64,000 bases of DNA, taken from positions 4,726,036-4,790,035 of the forward strand of contig JAQFVV010006231.1 of assembly GCA_028023455.1 (NCBI GenBank), read 5' to 3'. Below are positions 40,901 through 55,900 of this stretch, in pieces. Below the pieces are notes generated by a model that was given only the letters and a program-made list of their open reading frames with translations, searched no databases and had not been told where the DNA came from. The DNA comes from Epiperipatus broadwayi (taxonomy: Eukaryota > Onychophora > Udeonychophora > Euonychophora > Peripatidae). The stretch's first letter is position 1, and the number at the start of each line of letters is the position of its first letter. The position numbers and the translations under genes were made by a program.

Positions 40901-43900
40901 CTGGCTAATCATGGGAAAGACCTTAATGATGATTCATTTACAGTTCATATCTAACTTAGAATCTGAAAAAAATGAAACTCAATATCTGTTGAATAACAAT
41001 AAACACTGATCCAAATAATATAGATAATAATAAATATTTAAAATCTTTAAGAAAAAAATTATAGAATAAAGGAAACCTAAAATTGTTGGTATTTTAAATA
41101 CTTTAAAAAAAAATTCGAAAAAATTAATTGTGCAGCTAAACTGAATTACAGAACCAATTTAAATTAAAACACAATTTTTATTAATTTGAATTCATCATTG
41201 ATTTAAAATTAATAAGTCTTCATATAGGCAATGTAAATTGCACTAACATAATTAATCATATTTCTAGTGAAATGGAACTAAAGTTATGCAAGACTTTTTT
41301 ATAAGAAATGAAAAAACACACAAAATTTTTATTTTTATTTTGGACAAGCTTACCTTGCTCAGTAATAATTCCTGTCTTATCTTTTTGAACAAAACTTAAT
41401 AGCATTACTTAGCTAACCAAGATGCAACTGCAACAGGAGTTTTCAAAACCTAAAGTAGAATTAATTTAAATAGAATAAGTTTGGATAAGTTTTTTGACTC
41501 TTATTTTTGCAACATTTGATTTGTGCAACCATTTTTTTAGGTAAAAAAAAGGGCAGTTATAACATCAAGCTTCTAAATAAATTATTTATTATATGGTATT
41601 ATTTAAGTTATTGTCTAGTGTTTGATATTAATGACACCATAAAAGAAATGATAGGTTTTAATCTATTTAAATACATAGCTTATTACATAGTTGTTCAAAA
41701 AATCAGTATTTAAAATAAAAAAAAAGGCAAATAGATAAATATTAAAAATAGATCTTATTCTGATATTACATGAGTAATATTAAGTTTGCATTTTGTTAAA
41801 ATCATCTGGATTAAACTAAAGATGTATTATATGAACAGTTTTTTCAAATTTTAAAAACAATTTTAAAAAAAAACATTATAAATTTATTCCAAATCTTTTT
41901 GCTATATAGAATGATTTAGATGTAAATCATTTATCTTCACAATTATAAAGTGGAGTATGGCACATTGGTGCCTTTATAGTTATTTTGTTCTGCAGAGATT
42001 TCTAACAATCCAAGTAAGTTTTTTAGCAAGATTATTAACATGATAGACTAAAATCTAATGCAATTTTAAAGCATTTCATTGCTTGAAAATTCAAAAGAAG
42101 TTTTACTAATAATCATGATAATATATATAATATCTAATTTAGCACCAGTAATAATACTTATTAATTTTTTAAAAAAAATTTCTTAGTGAATACAGATGTG
42201 AAACATTGTTTTTTTTTTGCCATTAATATGCTTAAGCAAATATTGTTCAACCTTTTGTAACTTATTTTTCTCCTCTTTTGCAATGAATTATTATCATAAG
42301 TGTAGAATAAAAATTGTATCTTTGAATCAATACATTGTTTTAAGATTGGAAATCCATAGTGATATAACATTAATCTTTATAAAACTTTTCTTTTTTTTAA
42401 TAGCACATTTAAAAAAAGGCAATTGATTATTTTTTTATATAATTCTATAATTATATATTTTGCATATTTATTTTAATTATCTAGTTTTTGTATGTATATT
42501 TAATTAAATTATTTGGCACTGAAAAATTTATCTTAGTATACTATTCTTAACAGTTTTGTTGTCTCTAATTTTACTTTTGTCCATGTATCAGAATCCCCAA
42601 GTCTTCACATTGATGATATAATATTAATGCATTAAACATGAGATTTTATCTCTCAATTAGGTTACATTATTGGTTTTACCTAACATCACAGTATCGCATC
42701 AGATATGAACATAACATTTTTTTAATGTTGAGATTATAAACCTTTTATTGTAATTATAATTGGAAGATATATCACATCTAATTGCAAAATGCCATCAAAT
42801 GTGATTTTGTAATTTAAAACCAAGCTATTTTTTTAAGGTAAATTATTAAATATTTGGTCTTTAAAAGATTGATGCTTTTGTTCACAGTCAACATGTAATT
42901 TCCAGAAATTCAAAAGTATAATTTTTATTTCTTCAGTTTTCTGGATTGTTAACATATTTTAAAATATAGTCATTTATTTCTGAGATAATGCATAATGAAT
43001 TTGTTCTTGCAACTATCAATCATTACTTTTATTTCACTGAATTTAGAATATTTCTATTCGGCATTTAGTGTCTTGCCTTAATGGATTTTTGTTTCTATGT
43101 TTCTGGACATATCAATGTGAAATTTTTTTGAAAAATGTCATTCCAGAAAATCCAACTTACAGATATTCTATTATTTTCAATTGAAAATTTAAAACTAATA
43201 AAGGTGGTTTTCATTAGCATAAGAAAAATTTTTCACAATGTAACATGAGTTATACCATGCAATTTTGCTGTATCTTGTTTCAACAATCAGAACTAGACAT
43301 TCACATTTAAGTAACTTGGCATTTCTCATCTTTAATCATTTTCTACTTCTTTTTCCAAACTTTTAAATATTATAACTTCAACAATTATATAAATAAAAAC
43401 CATAGAATTATGATCTAAGTTTTATATGTAAATCTTTCGACATTATTATAGGCCTAACTGCCTTCAATAGCAAACTACCATGTCCCCAATCACTTATTTG
43501 GGGTTGCTAATAACATCATGTTTTAAACGATGATGTCTTTATTATGTTATTTTTGCAGTATATTACTTTTTTTTTTTTGTGTGTGAGATTTTAATTTTTG
43601 TTTGCTAGGCAATTTATTGCCTACGTGTTAATACATGGTTGTCTTAATGGGAAACGTGTAGAATTAAATATGACATATTCTCTTCATTCTCTTTAGTGTT
43701 TTTTTTATGTAAGTTTAATCATCATGTTTGTGATGCTGAGAATAATTCCCTCATGCATTATTTTTTGATCATGTTAACACATTTGAAACAACTATTTGAT
43801 ATAGATCATTCCTGTTTGCATATTTGCTATCTAATTTTTATATTTAACAGACAATGTAATTTATTATTTTCTACTTCTATTACAATTGCTCTAATGATTG

Positions 43901-46900
43901 TTATACATATATTTTTAATTACCATGATTTAAAGCCTTGCAATTAGGTCTTCACTGCCATTTTTACTTAGTCCAAATGAAATGGCCATTCTGAATTTCAT
44001 CTAGAAAGCTTTCTCCTTTTTTGCTTATATTTCGGTTGTAAAGAATTTATTGTGATTTCAATTTACTCATTTCTATAATTGTAAACCTTGGTTATTTTAA
44101 ACTATTTATTATTATTATTATTATTTGGTTATGATCTGCTTTTATCATATAGGCAGATAATATATTTTTAACTGATATACATAAACTATAAATTGCACTT
44201 TATGTTGGTCAGTCTTTTGAGCTACCAATATATTTATTAGACTAAATGATCCTTGGTATTTAGCTTCAGTTTTTTGGATCCAATTCTATACAATCATTTA
44301 ATTCAATATCATCTGCTTTAAAAATTTTCATTTTATATTTGCTATTCTATTTTACCCTGTTCTATCTATTTTTGCTCTCTTAAACTGCTGACTTTTTTTT
44401 TTATCATGTCTAATTTATTTAAGAATTATGTAGTTAGGCATTTTAAGGTTCACTTCTTTTATTGTAGATCTTCAGCTCATCTTTCTCACTAAATAGATAT
44501 AGTAGATTTACAGGCACTTTTTGGTGTCCTAAACCTAATGCATTTAGTGCACAATGTTAGAATTTATTTTGTGTTTCAAAACTTTGGAAGTAGTGTAATA
44601 TCTTAGAAATTATGGCAGTGTGTACTTTTAATTAGTCTACAAGTTCTGACTAGGATCTAATCAACTATAGGCCTCTTCACTTGGCTATATTCTTAAATGA
44701 CCTTCTTATAAATGCTTTTGCCAAAGCTTTTCTTTTTGATTAGGGACAGATATAAAAAAAATGTGTCAGAATTTTGACAGTGATTATTATGTTTTTTCCT
44801 ATTGTGTGATTTGGGAAAAGAATACCATTATAATCATGCAGAATCTTTGAAATAATTATTTTCATTTTCTAGGATACATTGCAATTAATAAATTTTTGCA
44901 TATCTTTTATCATTCTTTTACAATGAAACAATGGTCTATTTTTTTGTGTGTGTACGTGAATTCAAAATGAGCATAACTACCACTCCTTTTCTTCCTACTC
45001 CAATTTCACATCTCTTCTCATTAAAATGTTAATCATGCAAAAATAATGTTAGATATATAATTTTCCTTGCATTATTATTTCATTTAGTCATAATATCACT
45101 TTAGTCTGTTGCTTCTTTAGTTCAGGTTGGTTATTTCCTCAACCAACAGAACATTACCTAGGTATGGTATTTGTTATTATATTGTTTTCTTTTTAGGTCA
45201 GGGTTTTATAATTTTTGTAATTACCATATCCAAAATAAGACACATTCATTCATTTAGTTAGGAGTTTTTCCTTTTATCTGCATTCAGTTTTATCTAATAA
45301 AACCAAAATAGTTTTATATTTCTGTACTATTTATTGAATAAAATCATACAAAAAATACATCTTGTACCTTTATTTTAATTGCTCAGTTTTATATCTAGAA
45401 TTATTGATTTATCTATTCAATTTTGGCAAAACTTTTATTTTTAGAAGATGAAGCCTTTTTTTTTTTCAATCTATCCTTTGTCATTGCATAATTGATTGTT
45501 TCAGTTTTAATAAATGATTGCAAAAGTTCAGTACTACATTTAGTGATGAATGTAATTTAACCACACTGATTCAATATTTTAACAACTAAAAATATTTTTA
45601 TTTGCAATCAACCCTTTGAAAAAGTATATCATAATATAAATACCCCCCCCCCCCATCTTTTTTTTTTTAATACATTATTTGTGTTCAATAATCTGTAATT
45701 AAGTGATGATGATTTATAAATGCCTATAACATGCAAAACCATAGAATGACAAAAAAAGATATATTATTTGCCTGGGGCTCCGTAGACAAAGGGTGACTGA
45801 TATTTTCTACACAATTGTATGGAAGATTTCATACTAAGTATTGTCTTTATTTTATATGTAAATGGATATTTTTCTCATAAATGATTTTGAAAAGTTTTGT
45901 ATATTGATAGCACTTATTTTTAATTAAACAGCAGTGTTAACAACTAAAATTTATTACATTTGGATTAAGAAAGCTCTATGCTTTTATCATATCATTATTA
46001 ATCCATATTTTATTTTGAATAAATTTGTTCATTCAAACAACTATTGTAATTTGTTTCACAAATGCGCACTCATATTGAAAGATCCTACACAATTTTGATG
46101 TTCTAGTGATGTTGCTATACTTGATTAGAACACCATCACTAATTATGTATAGCAACTATTACGAGCTCACAAATAATAGAACTACTGACTATGCATTTTC
46201 TTAGTATGGGCATTACCATTCGATATTTTTGTTTTATCATTATTTCTTTGAAAGGCAGAATATCACTGATTAAACTTTTGAATTGGAAAACATTGTTCAA
46301 TGAACTATAGTTTTTAAAATATCTGAATATAGTATGCATTGAAGCATATTTGTGTCTAAAGATTTAAAGTAATCATGTCAGCTCTCACTAGTAGTGCAAG
46401 CCATATCATTTTATAATCATATTTATAGTCAGTATATTGAGCATCATCTACCCTCTAGCTAAGAAGAACTAAATTCTTCTTTTTGACCCATTACTGGATC
46501 CAGGATATTGTTATATTTATAAAAATGCATAATGATACTTGTAAAGTCAACATTGAAAAGGCTGTAAGACAGGGTGACTCCACATCTCCAAAACTTTTTA
46601 CAGCAGTACTGCAAGAAGTATTTTGTGGATTAAAATGAGAAGCTAAAGGAGTGAAAGTAAAGTAGATTATTTAAGTCATTTAGATTTTGCAGACGATGTA
46701 GTTGTTTTTGCAAATAATGTTTTAGAGCTGCAGGAAATGTTGCAGGAGTTATCAGATGAAAGTAGGACTAAAGATAAATGTTAGAAAGACTAAAGTAATG
46801 TTCAATGGATTTTCTCAAAATATGAAAATAAAGATTGATTATGATAAGTTAAAAGAAGTTAACACCTACAAATACCTTGGTCAGATTATTAATACAGATG

Positions 46901-49900
46901 GAAACATAATGGATGAAATTGGTTGGAGTGATTTTGGTAGAAATAACTTGATACTAAAAGGAAATATGCCTATGTGTTTGAAAATGAAGGTTTTTAATAA
47001 ATGTGTTTTACCAATTCTTACTTCTGGATCTGAGACTTGGACACTTAATACAAGAACAATACAGAGACTTCAGACCATTCAAAGAAGTATGGAGAGATGC
47101 ATGTTAGGTGTAACAAGAAGAGATCCAAAACACAGTATATGAGTAAGAGAACAAACGGGTGTTACTTACCTCATTGAAAAAATTAAAAAACTGAAATGGG
47201 GTTGGGCTGGACATATTGCTAGAAGTTATGATAATAGATGGACAATTGAAATCTTAAACTGCATTCCAAGAGATTATAAAAGACCCAGAAAGAGACCACA
47301 TATGAGATGTGATGGATGAAATAAGAAAGTGTGCAGTGATGATGTGGAGAAGAGAAGCTAAAGATAGTAGAAGATGGATTGAACTTGGAGAGACCTTCAT
47401 CCTGCAGTGGATTGATAATTATTGATGATGATGAGACCTAAGAAAATATATTCTGCCAGAGTATATAGACAATTATCAACTATTATTGTAATAAATCTTA
47501 GATACAAAACATTATTTGCTATTTTGCTGTATTTGATGCAGCTTATCTTTTGTTAAAGCACAATTACACTGTATCAAAACCTGGCTTAGCAATGTAACAA
47601 ATATTGTTTTGTTTGTAAGATTTATTACTTTAATAGTTGATAATTGGCTACATACTCAGAATGTATTTTCTTACATATTATCTACGGTATATATGTATAA
47701 TATAGTTTATATATATATATATATGAGTATATATTATAAAATCAGATTACATATTATGATTTAAATATAATACCAAAGCCATTAAGGATAAGATATAACC
47801 CAGTAAAATGTTCATTCAAAAAAATACTATATATATATATATATTTACTAATTAACTATTGTGTTTGAAAAATAAGTATAACCATATACATTTCTTACAA
47901 TGTGATATTTATTGATTCATTGGGTTTTGTGATTGTAGAGAAATTGTCCTCACTCTTTGTAATGTTTTTATGGTATCACATTAATAGATTTAACAACATA
48001 TGTATGTATGTTTGAATAGAAATGTAGTCATGCATTAAAATCTAGCAAATCAGTATTATAATATATATATAAATTAGGCTATCTTATCTGATGAAGAGAG
48101 TTAGACATTTTTAGCTTCTAGTTCATCTGATGATTGTAAGTTCTATTTAAATACAATGCGAACGATGATCTGAAAGTATATGGAAAATAGTTTATGATAT
48201 AAATTTTAAAATAAGGGGTGCACTGAAAAATTATAAATCTGATTGGTTACATGTATATATAAAATAAAATTTAATATATATATATGTATGTATAATAAGT
48301 AATAATCTTCAATATTTTTTTAAGGCTTTAACTAGGTATCAGATGCTTTTCCGACATCTTTTTTACTCCAAACATGTTGAAAGGCAGTTATGCAAGTAAG
48401 TATATTGTGAATCAGATAATAATTGTATCACAATATTTCTGTATATTTATGAAAATTTTTCAGAAATCCTTACATCTACATAATTAAATTAAAATCTTGA
48501 TTTATTTTTAGTGTATGGTTATGTAATAAATCAGCCAAGTTGTATTCATTAAATGCAACTCAGTGGTTTGCAGCTGCCTTTGCTTTACGACAAAGAATGC
48601 TTAATTTTGTACAAAATTTTGAATATTATATGATGTTTGAAGTTTTGGAACCAAATTGGCAAATTTTTGAAAATAATATACATAATGTAAGTAATTGTAT
48701 GCATTTTATAAAAATTATATATTAAATAGGGGTGTGTGTGAAAAATTGTGTTTATGTAAATCTTCTAATGATAATGTCTACATAAATAAATATTGATAAT
48801 ATTTTTTTTACATAGTGAAAATTCATTATAACAATAAACTCCAAAAACATGATGGATATTTTAAGGTTAAATAGTCTGATATCAAATATTTTGTAGAACT
48901 GGTTTTTTTGAAGAATTCAAATTCTTTTATTCAAGGAATCAAGCTTGCTTGAAATGATATCATCACATAATTATTAGCTTTATTAATTAGGAATACATTC
49001 CTTTTTTTTTTATTTCATAAATAACTGCAATTGAGAAATTCATGAATGTTGCAAAAATTGATTTTCAGCCATGAATTGAACTATAAAAGTTTAGAAGCCT
49101 TTCTGTGAAATATTTAATCATTTGGGAGATAAAGTCTGCTCTGGGAAAGATTGTTTTATAAAATGTCTTATAAAATATCTTAATCTTACATTAATTATTT
49201 TGGCAGAATGCTTTGATTTCAAATTAGATTTGCAAGTAAAAATAAGAAGAAAAAAACAATTCAATGGTACCGTACCTTGACAAATAACATATAGTCATTA
49301 TTGTTTCAAGATTAGATCTTATGGTGTAATTATCCTATTATTGATTAAGTTTAATTACTGATAATATATTTGAAAAGTTTAAACATGCAAAACTTTGTTA
49401 TTTAGATAGATCTGGCCTACTATTAAAAAAATAAACCAGTAACTAATTGTTAAGAACCAGATATCTCAGAATTTTTATTATTCAAAAAAAAAATTAAAGT
49501 TTTTTTTTTTTTGATTAATTTTATGTATGATTTTATATATGTAATTAATCAATAAAACATTTTAAATATTATATGACAATACTAGAATGATCAACTTTCC
49601 AATGCTGTTAATATCACTGCATCAGATTCTTTATCAAATTTTACAAAAAATATAAAATGATCATTTACTTGTGTTATTTCTGATTTTATAGAGAAGATGA
49701 ATCTGACAAATAATATTAAGGTCAAACATCAAATTGAACACAGATGTAAATACATTTCCTTTCAATACATCCAACATTAAATTTTATTCAATTAGAGATA
49801 ATTCTTATTCATTTTTAAATTATTGAAAATTAATAATTTATAATTAAATATGAAATAAATAATCAATACAGAATTTTAAAATATATGTAAGTATTGAGAA

Positions 49901-52900
49901 TACCAACTTCCAAAGCACTATTAATGTCAATGAACTAGCTTTAAAATGACCATTTACTTATATTGTATCAGATCTTATAGAGCGAATAAATCTATTAAAT
50001 GCTATTACTAAGATTGAACTTGCAAGTTGAAAAATGATTCAATGGATTTTACAACAAATAAAAAATTAACAATTGGAATTGTTCTCTATAAAGATTTTTA
50101 TGTAAATGATCAATTTCAATTTTATATTGGGAAGTTGGTTATTCCAGTATTCAGACATACATATACATAAAGAAAAAGAGAGAATTTAATTAAGAATTAT
50201 CATTTATTGAAGTAGATTTTTAAAACTTTTATGAGATATAAAAAATTTATTGAACGCTTTTATTGAAGATGGAAAATCAGTTTGTTTGTTGGTATGTTTG
50301 CTTGTAAATTTTTGACCTTTTTTAAATTAGAATGAAATTTTAAATTTGAGGTTTAATAGATTTAAATTCAATAGAATTTCTTGAAATTTGGTATTTAACT
50401 AATTAATACCATGCTCATCCATACAGGACACTAATCTTTTCAGTAAGTCACAGTTTTTTAGATATGGAACAGAAGGCAGGAAAATATTGAATATTTTGAT
50501 ATTTCAAATTTAAAAATTCTTTCTTAGAACCTTCATTTGTTTTAAGTAATGCTCGTGAGAGAGCAGTATGGATATTTTTTTCTTTCAATTTAATATTTTA
50601 AAATCTAGATTTAATAGAGTTAAGTTCAATGTAAAGTGATAGAACATATTAGTATTTTAAATGGGTGACTTTTTTTTTTTTATAGGGGGGGGGGGGGGGG
50701 AGTTTTTTGTTTTTTGTAGTGTTTAATTTTTTTTTTTTGAATTTTATTTTTTTTAAAATAAAAAATTTTTTTTTTTTAGTTTTTTTTTAAAAAAAAAAAA
50801 AATGTTTTATTCAAATAAAAAGAAAAAATTTCAACCAATTTTAAACAGAAAAGTTACTGATTTTTTATACATATTAACTTACTGCAGAAATATCTAATGA
50901 TATACATACTTTATATATGTATGTATTACGTGAAGTTTATTTACAATATAGTTTTGATAAGGATTTTTTTTAAAAAAAACTTCCAATTAAAAGCAAAAAT
51001 ATCAGATACTTGTCACTTAAAATAATATTTCATATTTTTAATTATTTACATTATGTGCACACACTAAATGTGAAATATATATATCAATTATAAATGTCCA
51101 ATTGACTTGAAGTACAATATAGTTTTACACTTTTATTTACTATGCCAATACGAAAAAGTTAAAAACTATAGTGATAATTTTTTTTTTTATAATTGTTTCT
51201 TCAACCACAATTGGGGATTTTAGATTTAATTTGAAATCTAAAAACCCCAATTGTGGTTGAAGAAACTTTTTTTTTTTTAGTGCATTTAATATATAAAAAA
51301 AAAATATCTTTTATTTTTAATGTTATTTGCTTTTTGAGTCTCTTCATTTTGACCAGATACTGCCTTCATTTAAATATTAATATCAAAAATGACTTTTAAT
51401 GCACTTTCAAATACTTTTAATAAGTTATAAAAATTATTTTTTAAAAAAAATGTTCATTTTCATCTAAATTTTATATTATAAAGATTTAATGATGGACAAA
51501 GGAATAATGAATATTTATTTGGAAAAGGAATATATCTGTAGTTTTAATTTGCTGATTATTTTGAATTGATTGATAACAAGTTATGTATATATTTAAATGG
51601 GCAAGATCTAAATTGTCCTTAACGATCCAAACGAAGTGGTATGTAACGACATATTTATATATCGTTACATGTCCTTATTTTATTATATACAATCAAAGAC
51701 AAGTATTAATCCTAGAATAAAGTAGCACTTATGTCTGTTTAATAGAGCAAAAAGGATTCTACAATATCATCCTGATATTTGGAACATGAAAACCTTTATG
51801 GTCATGTTTTTGATGCCAAGAATGTAAGAATAATTTGAAATAATCAGGGTGATTGGAAATGAAAAATAAAAAAGGCATGTTTTATTAATGGCACAGACTC
51901 ACTAATTGAATGTGATTTGGAGCAAGAAAATTTAAATTATATTTCCTGTAGTACATTTACTAGTAATATATATTTAACATTTGCCTTTTGAAGGAGGTGT
52001 TCTAAAATTATATTTAAAGGAATAAGTGTTATTGAAATTTTTGCTCTATGCAAATACACCTAATAGAAAAAATAGACCTATACTAAATATATTTTTAAAA
52101 AATCTGAAATAAACTATAATAGGATGAAAATTTACCATAATTGTAATTTTTGAATTTGTGGTAAAATCTGCAAACAAAGGATAAAAAGTTATGTGGAAAT
52201 TGTACTTAGTATAATAAAATTTTGAAGAGATTAAAAAATTTGTTTTCAGTTAGAGAATATTAATTTTGAAGTTGTTATCAATAATTTATCTATTTATCAA
52301 TAATATTACACTTACGCAATAAATAGTACATAATCCAAATGCTTGCTTTTGAGATTTTTATCTTTGTCTTTTACTGTTATGTTAATGATAATTTATTTTC
52401 TTGCTTTTTTCTTCTGATGTTTTAAATTGAAATTCATGATTTTCTTTCAAAAAATGGAATAGTATTGTTGTATTGATTGGAGGCTTCAGTTTTTTTTTTT
52501 TGCTCTTTGGGAAATTTATAAATAATATATGTATATATTGTGCATCACTAAATATTTTCCCTTTTTATTTTTATTTTAGGTATCTAATGTAGATGATGTT
52601 CTGATATATCATTTAGATTTCTTAAATGATTGCTTGAAAGATTGTATGTTAACAAGTCCAGAGCTTCTTAAAATAGTTCATAAAATAATGATGGTTTGTC
52701 TCAATTTTTCTAATTTTTTCCAGGTAAAGTTACATAGATCTATATATATACATGTATGCTAATTAATAGAATGTTAATAATATATGATCATTGAATTGAT
52801 AAACTGTCTAAAGTATTGTTTACATCAGGGGGCCCAAGATGTCAACCACAAGGTCTCTGGAAGTCGACTATGTAATTTCTTTTTTTTTGTAAAATTTGCA

Positions 52901-55900
52901 TCTAATTTATTTTAATACTATTCTAAAACAATAATTTTCCTTTTTTTTTTTTTTTTGAATTTTAAAAAATTCAAGACCAGCTCTAGAAAATAATTATGTA
53001 TAGGTAATTTAAAATTATAATTTAATAAATATTTTATAAAGTGATATGGACAAATTATAATACTAGGGGGAGCTGAGGTAATTTAACCTTTTGTCTGATA
53101 AATTTTTTTATTGGCTAGATTGAATTTCTTTAAATATGGATCTAGCCAATTTCATTTCTGAAATATATTAATGTACAATAATCAGAATTGTTTTAATTTA
53201 GCTTCAAAAAATTTAAAATAATGTTAATAACTGAAGAAAAATATAAGAAAAACAGGAAAAATGGCCTGCAGTAAAACAAAGAATTATATTTCAACCAATC
53301 ATTACGTGAAAGTGCCAGTGATTTCTTTGTCTTAGAAATTACGATAACAGATTATTCACTTCTGTTGTCTTCTCTTTGTCTAAAATTAAATATTTTAAAT
53401 AAAAATCTAAATCTAGCGACATTATTAGTCAATATAGTGTAAAAAATAATCATAAAATCAATTATTTATGAAAAATAATTGTGTTTGCTAGTTATCACGA
53501 ATGTCATTGATATGCAAATAGCAGTTAACATTATTCACTTGTCTTGAATAGCAGTCAAGCACTATTCACTTTCCCTTGATTATTTTTCTTGTAAAATTTT
53601 TGAATCAAAGTTTATATTTAGGTAAATTGATATAAAAACTTAATTATTAATGTAAAAAATTACGTGAAATATATTTATTTACATTCACAAAAGCATAAAA
53701 CATTTTGGTTTGATTTCTGACTTTGACAGAAATGCCTGAAGAACATTGGCCGGAGTTGACAGTCAGTGCTTACCAGCTCCTTATAAGGGGAATAAGGCTA
53801 GACTATATGACAATAGACAGAATGAAAAATTGATTTTTTGCGAAAAATACTGCCAAATGCAGATTTTTTTTGGAATTAAAATTTTAAATACTGATAAAGC
53901 CAGGAATTTACATTAAAATAGTGAAAATGCAATCAAAAATGGCTGAGAGATGGCGCAAAATGTAGAAATTACATTTCTTTTTTGTAATAATCACTTTAAA
54001 GTTAGTAGTCATAATAAAATGTTTTCCGATAGTTCGTATCTTCGAGAAAAAAAATTCATCAGTTCGTAATTTGTGAGCATTTAAAAAAACATTATTAAAA
54101 AAAAATAGGATTTCAAACCATTATTTTTTTCCATTCCAGCAAAAATAACTTTTTTTTCTGATTTCCGGTTCGGAGCCCTAAAAAAAAACCATAGTTGCCC
54201 ACAGGTATACTTTTATTAAAAAAGTCACCCTCAATATCTAAACTTTTGGCAACCCCTGGTCTATATTAATACCCGCTGTTATCCGGTTTAGTTCATACAT
54301 AGACAAAAATTACTATTTACATTTTCTTGTTTTTACAGAGGTATTAAAATGAGTAGAAATTAACTCTATTTTGTGAAATTAAATTATTAGCTGTACTTAA
54401 TGAAGCTTTCATTAGTAAATGGTCTTTAGTTTATTGATTCAGTAATTATATATATATATATTAACAGAATAGCATTAAGATAATGGAAATACTATTTCCT
54501 GTCAAATGAAAGTTTACAAACATTATAGTATACATTGATAGAAAAATTTATATGCATGTATATCAAGTGTATAAGTATATTAAGCTTTCCGCCTGAAGAC
54601 TTGGTATACTAGACATTAGAGTACTAAGACTAATTGAGAACCTTAATTATTATCAGTGGTAGTTTGACATAGTTGGCCATCCTCTTAATGTAATTTTAGC
54701 ATCTCAAATTTTTAACTAAAAATATTTTAATGAGCCAACATCATTAAGATATAAGATCTCAGAACAAAATGTCTTATTTATGACCCCATATTTTAGTTTC
54801 TATACTTAAGCTAGGCAGAATAAAGTAGGCCACCTTCTTATACAAATCTATTATTGCATTTTAATTTTGAATTTCTTAGCATTAAATTGCTCTTACCTGA
54901 AAATGGTATTTTGTTAGATGAACACTGCCAATATTTTTTTATTGTCATTACATTAATTTTTCTGTAGCAGTTATCAATTGTAATTAATTGTGCTCGTTTG
55001 GATAAAGTTTGTTCTTTTTTTTAAATGACCAGAAAAATATAACTGATAAAGATATAGTTATGATATGTGTTAGCTATATTGTTTTTGGTCAAATTGGTTG
55101 CCTCAACTATAATACTGACAATTTTTTAACTATTGGTTATGAAATAGTCTGATGTCTATATTGAAAGGCCAACACTGGTAAGCAATATTTAGGGAGAAAA
55201 TATCTGTAACTGGTTTTGCTTACTTCAGCTATTGTTAACAAAAAAAAAAAATTATATTCTAAAGATTTTTTGATAGAACAATTTTTAGTAAGCTATATGA
55301 AATAATTGAATACTAAAAATTACTTGTATAATTTTTTATAAATGGTCAAGTTCTGATTTATTTACTGAAAATATTTTTTTTTTTTTAAAAAAAAAAAAAA
55401 AAGGTAATTACCTAATATAGATCACAATCTTAATGCATAAAGATAGTTAATAGTACTCATTAATAACTATTGCTCTAAAACAGTATAAAGAAAACATATA
55501 TTTAACTCTAAAAATATATATATAATTTACTGATTTCTATTATTGATTTTCATTTTACTAATGTAGTTAATTGATCCTAAATTTAAAAAATCTAAATTAT
55601 ACCAAACATTTGATGATTTTCTAAAATTTCATACTTTTCAAGTTTTAAATAAAGCTACAGTTTTTACTTTAAATCCTGATAAAAAGGTGATTTTGGCTAT
55701 TTAGGTATGCCTAGTATTTTCTCAGTCATGTAATCTGTTTATAATGAGAAAAGGAATTTCATATATGTTAGATTTTCGCTGTGATTTAGGCTAAATGAAG
55801 TGTTTAATTTAATTTGGGTTTTTTTTTTTTTCCAAATGCTATCTTACTCGATCTATTGTCTGATAGCCACTGATTACTCAACTTCACAATAGATGATAGA

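Noticed and set aside
43900-45500. Possible minus-strand LTR-retrotransposon integrase or pol tail (a KLDP-like stretch near 44270)
   Set aside because: Only a few residues resemble the family, with many stops. It cannot be separated from chance without a profile search.
46081-46165. Short inverted repeat GTTGCTATAC / GTATAGCAAC
   Set aside because: Arms of about 10 bp are common by chance in 64 kb of AT-rich DNA.
48088-48185. CTGATGA twice near 48089 and 48128, the second followed by TTGTA...TACAA and GCGAACGATG
   Set aside because: No GAAA box at the required place after either copy. The second has GCGAAC instead, so it is at most a very eroded hammerhead.
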